Assembly: GCA_009916335.1 (NCBI GenBank)
Contig: SAAR01000030.1
Coordinates: forward strand, 1-18,688
Length of the DNA: 18,688 nucleotides
Direction of reading: 5' to 3'
Origin: Erysipelotrichia bacterium
Lineage (GTDB): Bacteria; Bacillota_I; Bacilli_A; Erysipelotrichales; Erysipelotrichaceae
Part shown: piece after piece, positions 1-5,054 of the stretch
Position numbering within the stretch: position 1 is the first letter of the stretch
Layout: every line of letters begins with the position of its first letter
Notes under the pieces: model-generated
Database searches by the model: none
The model's input: the letters and a program-made list of their open reading frames with translations, nothing else
What the model was told of the DNA's origin: nothing
Translations under genes and position numbers: made by a program

Positions 1-171
1 GTGGATCCAGTAGAACCTGATAAGACAACACCAGCAGATACAAGTAAAAAAGAAGTGAAAAAGGTAGATACAGGAGATACAACAAACACAAGTGGATTAT
101 TAGCATTAATGGGTGTAGCGATTGTGTTAGGTGGAGCAAGTATTGTATCAAGAAGAAGATTAAATAAGTAA
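1..171 (+). CDS. C-terminal end of a cell-wall-anchored surface protein (partial)
   Basis: Frame 1 is open from the window edge and ends at TAA 169-171, leaving 56 residues. The visible part has a Pro/Thr/Lys/Asp-rich linker, a sorting-type motif VDTGD, about 18 hydrophobic residues (LLALMGVAIVLGGASIVS), and a basic tail RRRLNK. This is the architecture of a sortase-processed wall-anchoring signal, although the motif is VDTGD and not the classical LPXTG. Known for the family: sortase cleaves between T and G and links the protein to peptidoglycan. The function of the missing N-terminal part cannot be judged. A strong terminator directly downstream separates it from the next operon. Confidence 0.75.
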   Translation: MDPVEPDKTTPADTSKKEVKKVDTGDTTNTSGLLALMGVAIVLGGASIVSRRRLNK

Positions 172-183
172 GAATATATATTT

Positions 184-218
184 AAAGATGATGAGTGAAA
201 TACTTGTCATCTTTTTTT
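184..218 (+). terminator. Intrinsic terminator of the surface-protein gene
   Basis: AAAGATGA (184-191) pairs with TCATCTTT (207-214). The stem continues inward through a T-G wobble and GAGT/ACTT around a GAAAT loop, and ends in a run of seven T. The long stem and T-tract sit 13 nt after the stop codon. Confidence 0.85.
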
Positions 219-230
219 GAAACATAATCG

Positions 231-270
231 TGACTTAAGATGAATAAAAATGACTTAAAATGAATAATTT
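231..270 (+). repeat. Two tandem ~20-bp direct repeats, candidate operator upstream of the GRE promoter
   Basis: TGACTTAAGATGAATAAAAA (231-250) is followed directly by TGACTTAAAATGAATAATTT (251-270). The first 16 positions match except one. The pair ends 3 nt before the -35 box of the GRE promoter, so it could bind an activator or regulator. No regulator gene lies next to it, so the binding protein is unknown. Confidence 0.4.
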
Positions 271-273
271 TTA

Positions 274-302
274 TTGACTTTATGAAAGTGAGGTTATATA
301 GT
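274..302 (+). promoter_or_regulatory. SigA-type promoter of the GRE operon
   Basis: The -35 TTGACT (274-279) and -10 TATAGT (297-302) are separated by 17 bp. Transcription would start near 308-310. This leaves a leader of about 20 nt and places the ATG at 282 upstream of the transcript start. Confidence 0.6.
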
Positions 303-329
303 AAAGATGTAAAGAAAAGAGGTAAGGTT

Positions 330-2606
330 ATGAGTGATCGAAGGATTAATATTGATGGTGTGCAAAATGCTGAAGTATCAAAACCGATTCCTTGTGAGAA
401 AACACCACAAGAACAATTAGCAATTATGGAACAGTATACTAAGGTTCATCAATTATATACAGGAAAAGATAAAGCATATCGAGAAGTGAATTGTCTAAAA
501 GTGATTTTCCCAAGACTATTTCGTTCTATTCAAGAAGATGATTTAATTGCTGGACGCTTAGATTTTTTACCGATTGGTTTTGGCTCTGTTACAAGTGTTG
601 GTGGTGTAGGTCATTATTGTGTTTTTCACAAATTGAGAGCATTTAAAACTTTGCTTGAAAAAGAGGAAGATAAGAAAAGAGTCGATGTGTTATATGATTA
701 TTGGTTAGAGCATGATGTAAAAGCTTTGTATTGTTATGATGTGTTAAATGAAACAACAACAGGACGTTTTATTGATTGTCAATATCCTTATATGGCGACA
801 GCACGATTAAGTGGAATGATGCTAGATTATGAAAAATTGATGACACTTGGTGTGAATGGAATCATTGATTTATTAAAAAGTAAAACAAAAAATGCGTTTA
901 TTGATGCCTCTATTGAAACAATGTATTTGTTTAAGGAAGTTATTGAAAAACAAATTTGTTTAGTAAATGAACAAATGCAATTAACCAGTGATAAACAAAG
1001 ACAACAAGATTTAACACTAATGGCGAATGACTTAGCATATATTAAAGAACATAAACCTGTAACTTTTCATCAAGCACTACAATTGTTTTGGTTATATGCA
1101 TTGTGTGCTGGTTGTATTAATTATGGACGTATGGATATTGTTTTAGGTCCATTCTTAAAAAAAGATATTGATCATCATATAATTAGTGAGGAAGATGGCT
1201 ATCGTTATATTAAATCATTATGGAAAATGATTGAAAATCGCCGTACTACTGTCAATGGACGTATTATCGTTGGGGGAAAAGGGCGTAAAAATGTAGAAGC
1301 ATGTGATTTGTTTACGAAAATTTGTTTGCGTGTCTGCAAAGATACACGCTATGTAGAGCCACAGTTTACTTTGCGTTTTGATGCTAATACTGCTGATGAA
1401 ATTATGGATATGGCATATGAGTGTATTGCTAGTGGAGCTACCTATCCAACTTTATATAATGATGATGTCAATGTAGAAGCGGTTTCCTATGCGATGAATG
1501 TGGATAGAAAACTAGCAGAACAGTATGTACCTTTTGGTTGTGGGGAATACGTCATTCAAGCAAAAAGTGTGGGAACACCTAATACATTGTTAAATCTAGT
1601 AAAAATTATGCAGATTGCAATGAATGAAGGAAAAGATCCAATGGATAATGTGTATAAGGCAGGAGCGGTGAAGTTGAAACCACTTCATGAATTAAAAACA
1701 TTTGATGATTTATACAATCAATATAATCGCTTATTAGATTACTATATGGATTTAAGTGTTCATGATCAAGCGTACAGTTATGAAGTGATGAATCGTGAAG
1801 TATCATTTTTATTCAGTTCAATTTTAATGGACGATTGTATTCATAGAGGAAAAGCATTATTAGATGGTGGTGTGCAGATTTTAGGTGGTACTAATGAAAC
1901 ATATGGAAACATTAATGCAAGTGATGCTATGTATGCGATTAAAACTCTTGTGTATGAACAAAAGAAATATACATTAAATGAATTAAATGAAGCTGCCTTA
2001 CATGATTATATTGGTTATGAACAAATCCTTAAGGATATTCTTGCTTTGCCTAAATATGGAAATGATATAAAAGAAGTAGACGATATGGCAAATGAAATGT
2101 ATGAATATGTTGCGAAAGGAATACGAGAACGGGGTATTCAGTATGGGTTAGGCTACTATTTAATTGTGATTTCTAATAATCAAACAAATACGGATTGGGG
2201 AAAACAAACACATGCTTCATTAGATGGAAGAAGAAAAGGTGTTTATATGAATCCTGCCAATAATCCACAAGGAGGAGCCGCAAAAAATGGCCCTACAGCT
2301 GTTTTAAATTCCTTAGCCAAATTTGATGCTAGATACCATGGTGGAAGTGTACAAAACATTAAATTTACACCACGCATGATGCATGAGGATAAAGAGAAGG
2401 TAAAACTATTGTTTAAAACATATTTTGCTAAAGGTGGTTGTCAGTTAATGGTTACTTGTGTGGATCATGGGGTATTAGAAGATGCACAAAAAAATCCTGA
2501 AAAGTATCCAGATTTAATTGTTCGTGTGGCAGGGTATAGTGCTGTGTTTGTGAATTTGACAGCAGATATTCAAGAAGAATTGATGAGTCGTGTATTGTAT
2601 GATTAA
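330..2606 (+). CDS. Glycyl radical enzyme of the PFL / dehydratase-lyase superfamily
   Basis: Oxygen-sensitive radical enzyme of 758 residues. The C-terminal glycyl radical motif is RVAGY, with Gly735 as the radical site 23 residues from the end. The thiyl-radical cysteine is Cys404 in FGCGEY. The Cys-x-Glu pair (C404, E406) matches the GCxE arrangement of C-O/C-N/C-S lyases and dehydratases, in contrast to the CC of pyruvate formate-lyase, so a lyase or dehydratase is more likely than PFL; the substrate is unknown. I chose ATG 330 because AGAGG (318-322) lies 7 nt upstream and the in-frame ATG at 282 lies inside the promoter. The stop overlaps the activase start, so the two are translationally coupled. 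YbiW/PflD-type sugar-phosphate lyases are one possible relation, but this is not shown by the sequence. Confidence 0.9.
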   Translation: MSDRRINIDGVQNAEVSKPIPCEKTPQEQLAIMEQYTKVHQLYTGKDKAYREVNCLKVIFPRLFRSIQEDDLIAGRLDFLPIGFGSVTSVGGVGHYCVFHKLRAFKTLLEKEEDKKRVDVLYDYWLEHDVKALYCYDVLNETTTGRFIDCQYPYMATARLSGMMLDYEKLMTLGVNGIIDLLKSKTKNAFIDASIETMYLFKEVIEKQICLVNEQMQLTSDKQRQQDLTLMANDLAYIKEHKPVTFHQALQLFWLYALCAGCINYGRMDIVLGPFLKKDIDHHIISEEDGYRYIKSLWKMIENRRTTVNGRIIVGGKGRKNVEACDLFTKICLRVCKDTRYVEPQFTLRFDANTADEIMDMAYECIASGATYPTLYNDDVNVEAVSYAMNVDRKLAEQYVPFGCGEYVIQAKSVGTPNTLLNLVKIMQIAMNEGKDPMDNVYKAGAVKLKPLHELKTFDDLYNQYNRLLDYYMDLSVHDQAYSYEVMNREVSFLFSSILMDDCIHRGKALLDGGVQILGGTNETYGNINASDAMYAIKTLVYEQKKYTLNELNEAALHDYIGYEQILKDILALPKYGNDIKEVDDMANEMYEYVAKGIRERGIQYGLGYYLIVISNNQTNTDWGKQTHASLDGRRKGVYMNPANNPQGGAAKNGPTAVLNSLAKFDARYHGGSVQNIKFTPRMMHEDKEKVKLLFKTYFAKGGCQLMVTCVDHGVLEDAQKNPEKYPDLIVRVAGYSAVFVNLTADIQEELMSRVLYD

Positions 2607-3492
2607 TGTATCTAATATTGAACGTTTTGCCACACATGATGGACCAGGTATTCGTACAACTATTTTCTTAAAAGGGTGTCCTTTGCATTGCCCTTGGTGT
2701 GCCAATCCTGAAACATGGAGCGTACAACCTGTTCTAATGCATAATGAAAGTAAATGTGTACGATGCCAAAGGTGTAAAGCTCTTTGTTTACCACAGGCAA
2801 TTACTTTTACCCCAGCCTTTCATTTAGATGCAAACAAATGCAATGCCTGTAAAGAATGTGTGAATACTTGTTTAAATAATGCTTTATCTATTGTTGGAGA
2901 AGCAATGTGTATTAAAGATATTTTGGCTGAAATAAAAAAAGATGATGCGTATTATCAAACAAGTAATGGTGGTATTACTTTATCAGGAGGAGAGCCACTT
3001 TATCAAAAAGAAGTACTTGCGTTATTAAAAGCATTGAAACAAGCTCAATATCATGTAGCAGTAGAAACAACAGGACAGTATCCATTAGCGTGGCTTAAGC
3101 AAGTAGAACCATATATTGATTTGTTTTTATTTGATGTGAAACATATAGATGAAATAAAATTAAAACAAGTCATTGGGGCTGATTTATCTTTGATTCGTAA
3201 TAATTTAGCTTATTAATCAAAACACTGTGCTAATAAAGTCATCATTAGAACGCCTGTTATTTATAATTTCAATGATGAAGAAACGGTTCTTTTAAGTATT
3301 ATTAAGCAGACAAAGGAATATGGTTTTTGCGAAATAGATTTATTGCCTTACCATTCATTAGGAAAAAATAAATGGCATGATTTAAAAAAAACATATGCTT
3401 ATGAAGATGAAAAAATGATGGATAAAGAAGAATTGATAAAATATAAGCAATATGGAGAAAAGATTCACTTAACAGTAAAAATTGGTGGTTAA
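2599..3492 (+). pseudogene. Radical-SAM GRE activase interrupted by an in-frame stop
   Basis: Activases use S-adenosylmethionine and an iron-sulfur cluster to put the radical on the partner GRE glycine. The N-terminal 205 residues are well conserved: radical-SAM CxxxCxxC (C27, C31, C34), two ferredoxin-like cluster motifs (C53/C56/C59/C63 and C81/C84/C87/C91), and the SAM-binding GGEP (130-133). TAA at 3214-3216 then stops the frame. The same frame continues without a shift to TAA 3490-3492 and encodes the expected activase C-terminus, including VIIRTPVIYNFND and EIDLLPYHSLGK. The stop replaces a position where homologues usually have Leu, consistent with TTA to TAA. Full length would be 297 residues. 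The truncated product lacks the last third of the barrel. The start is ATG 2599, overlapping the GRE stop by 8 nt; GTG 2590 is an alternative. Confidence 0.85.
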
Positions 3493-3519
3493 GTTTTTAT
3501 AAAGAGAGAGAGGAACAAC

Positions 3520-4287
3520 ATGAAAACAAAGGATCCAAGAAAACAAGCAATTTTAGATAGTTTAAAAGGAGGTTTGATCGTATCTTGTCAAACACAAAAA
3601 GATGAGCCTATTTATACACCTGATATGGTATTAAAGATGGCTGAGTGTGCAAAATGGGCAGGAGCAGTAGGATTAAGATTAAATTCGCCAGAACAGATTA
3701 AGCAAGTAAAAGACGCTAATTTAGGTTTGCCAATTATTGGTTTATACAAAGTTTGGCATGATGATACTTATGTATTTATTACTCCAACAATGAAAGAAGT
3801 TGATGCGATTGTTGAGGCAGGAGCTGATATTATTGCGATTGATTGTACTGCAGAAGTAACACATGAAGGAACACAAGCGTGGGATTTAATCAAAGAGGTG
3901 CGTAAAAAATATCCAGATCATTTAATCTTTGCGGATTGTTCAACGATTGAAGAAGCAAAGCGAGCATCAGCGAATGGGGCAGAAATTGTCGCACCTACTT
4001 TGTATGGGTATACAAAAGAAACACAACATGCAGAAGGGGCTAACTTTAGAATGGTTGCTGATATGTGTAGAGAAATTGGTGATGATGCATGTGTCATTAT
4101 GGAAGGGCATTTATATACACCAGAAGATGCCATGAAATGCATTTTTATCGGTTGTCATTCAGTAGTAGTTGGTTCTGCTATTACACGCCCTCACTATGTC
4201 GCAAAACGTTTTGTCGATTGTTTGAGTAAGTATCAAGATGATTGGCGTAAGGTAGAAAAAGCACATCATACAAACGAGTTAAAATAA
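3520..4287 (+). CDS. nanE: N-acylmannosamine-6-phosphate 2-epimerase (NanE family)
   Basis: Cytosolic TIM-barrel enzyme of 255 residues that normally converts ManNAc-6-phosphate to GlcNAc-6-phosphate in sialic acid and ManNAc catabolism. The family pattern is clear: GGLIVSCQ near the N-terminus, GLRLNS with R53, GLYK with K77, ITPTMKEVD, IIAIDCTAE, FADCST with D139, MEGH with E195, and VVVGSAITRP as the phosphate-binding end. The spacing of R53, K77, D139 and E195 fits the catalytic set described for clostridial NanE. AGAGAGAGGA lies just before the ATG. It follows the GRE and activase by 27 nt in the same direction, with no other sialate genes visible, so it may serve the GRE pathway; its true substrate could be a related hexosamine or sugar phosphate. 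Confidence 0.85.
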   Translation: MKTKDPRKQAILDSLKGGLIVSCQTQKDEPIYTPDMVLKMAECAKWAGAVGLRLNSPEQIKQVKDANLGLPIIGLYKVWHDDTYVFITPTMKEVDAIVEAGADIIAIDCTAEVTHEGTQAWDLIKEVRKKYPDHLIFADCSTIEEAKRASANGAEIVAPTLYGYTKETQHAEGANFRMVADMCREIGDDACVIMEGHLYTPEDAMKCIFIGCHSVVVGSAITRPHYVAKRFVDCLSKYQDDWRKVEKAHHTNELK

Positions 4288-4321
4288 AAACAGATAAAGA
4301 AGGTCTATGATAATGAGTGTG

Positions 4322-4342
4322 ATAAGTTATCCCTTATTTTTG
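4322..4342 (+). terminator. Weak candidate terminator after nanE
   Basis: ATAAG / CTTAT form a 5-bp stem around TTATCC, followed by TTTTT. The same sequence recurs at 4706-4726 because both copies of the GIY-YIG gene end this way, so it may simply be copied coding sequence. It is the only terminator-like structure after nanE. Confidence 0.3.
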
Positions 4343-4566
4343 ATTAGAGCTTCTTTTTCTTTGCGTTTTCATTGTTTTATTGCATATTCTCTTTTCAAAG
4401 CACTGCGTTTATCATCAAAACATTCATAATACATGAGTTGTACAGGTATTCGGCCTTTGTATATTTTGCCTCACTATCTTGATTGTGGGTATTGATTCAT
4501 TTGTTTAAAATAATAGTATGGTCCACATAATAAGGATAATCATTGCATTTATGGTAGTTTTTTTGT
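4327..4566 (-). pseudogene. Decayed duplicate of the adjacent GIY-YIG nuclease gene
   Basis: Minus-strand remnant that aligns with the intact copy at 4711-4965 at a fixed offset of 384 bp. By eye there are about 27 differences over about 233 positions. A 1-nt deletion near 4453 shifts the reading frame. The region matching the intact start codons (around 4554-4566) has lost them. The 3' part of the gene is the best preserved. The stretch from 4288 to 4710 contains this remnant and the 23-bp repeats, and I see no other gene there. Confidence 0.85.
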
Positions 4567-4592
4567 TAAGTGTTAAATATATGATTCTTAAA

Positions 4593-4684
4593 GTGCCAAA
4601 TACATCAATGAAAAAGTGCCAAATACATCAACAAAAAACAGCCAAATACATCAATGAAAAAGTGCCAAATACATCAATGGATAT
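4593..4684 (+). repeat. Four tandem copies of a 23-bp unit
   Basis: The unit is GTGCCAAATACATCAATG plus AAAAA. Copies start at 4593, 4616, 4639 and 4662. Copy 2 reads CAACA in place of CAATG, copy 3 begins CA in place of GT, and the tail of copy 4 diverges into GGATAT. The core CCAAATACATCAA is identical in all four. The period is not a multiple of three, so the array is not selected as protein. There are no spacers, so it is not CRISPR. Confidence 0.85.
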
Positions 4685-4710
4685 AACATCTATGATAATA
4701 ATATGATAAG

Positions 4711-4965
4711 TTATCCCTTATTTTTGATTAGAGCTTCTTTTTCTTTGCGTTTTAATTGTTTTATTGCATATTCTCTTTTCAAAGCACTGCTTTTATCATC
4801 AAAGCACTCATAATACACGAGTTGTACAGGTCTTCGTGCCTTTGTATATTTTGCTCCACTACCTTGATTGTGGGCATTGATTCGTTTGTTTAAATCGGTA
4901 GTCCAGCCTGTATAATAAGTATGATCAGTGCATTCTAACATGTACACATAATTTTTTTTCATCAT
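4711..4965 (-). CDS. Small GIY-YIG nuclease-family protein (UPF0213 / YazA-YhbQ type)
   Basis: Stand-alone GIY-YIG domain of 84 residues, the usual size of the family. Visible motifs are YVY (6-8), YTG (18-20), R28, the HNxGxGAKYT segment (32-41) and the catalytic-type E65 in [11 protein letters not shown]. Family members are proposed to act on DNA in repair or recombination, but the role is poorly defined. Two consecutive ATG codons (4965 and 4962) are possible starts; AAAGG lies 5 nt before the first and 8 nt before the second, so the second is at least as likely. It stands divergent from the GTPase gene and next to its own decayed copy. Confidence 0.85.
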   Translation of the reverse strand: MMKKNYVYMLECTDHTYYTGWTTDLNKRINAHNQGSGAKYTKARRPVQLVYYECFDDKSSALKREYAIKQLKRKEKEALIKNKG

Positions 4966-5017
4966 TTTTTCCTTTTTTTTATTTTAGCATATTTATGATG
5001 AACAGGAACAGTGAAAA

Positions 5018-5026
5018 TGTTATAAT
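5018..5026 (+). promoter_or_regulatory. Extended -10 promoter of the GTPase-RNase fusion gene
   Basis: TGT followed by the perfect -10 TATAAT (5021-5026) forms an extended -10 element. No good -35 lies at the normal distance, which is common for extended -10 promoters. It would give a leader of about 22 nt before the TTG start. Confidence 0.5.
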
Positions 5027-5054
5027 AAGAAAAGAAAAAAGTAGGTTGATATAA

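Noticed and set aside
2590..3216. A complete short activase of 208 residues
   Set aside because: The same frame continues past the stop with a recognisable activase C-terminus, so this is a broken longer gene. The GTG at 2590 adds three residues that are not part of the conserved start.
4593..4684. Possible CRISPR array
   Set aside because: The repeats are directly adjacent without spacers, and no cas genes are present.
4518..4706. 62-residue plus-strand open frame with repeated VPNTSM-like peptides
   Set aside because: It is built from the 23-bp repeats, whose period is not a multiple of three, so the peptide repetition is not frame-consistent. It also runs antisense over the decayed GIY-YIG start and has no ribosome site.
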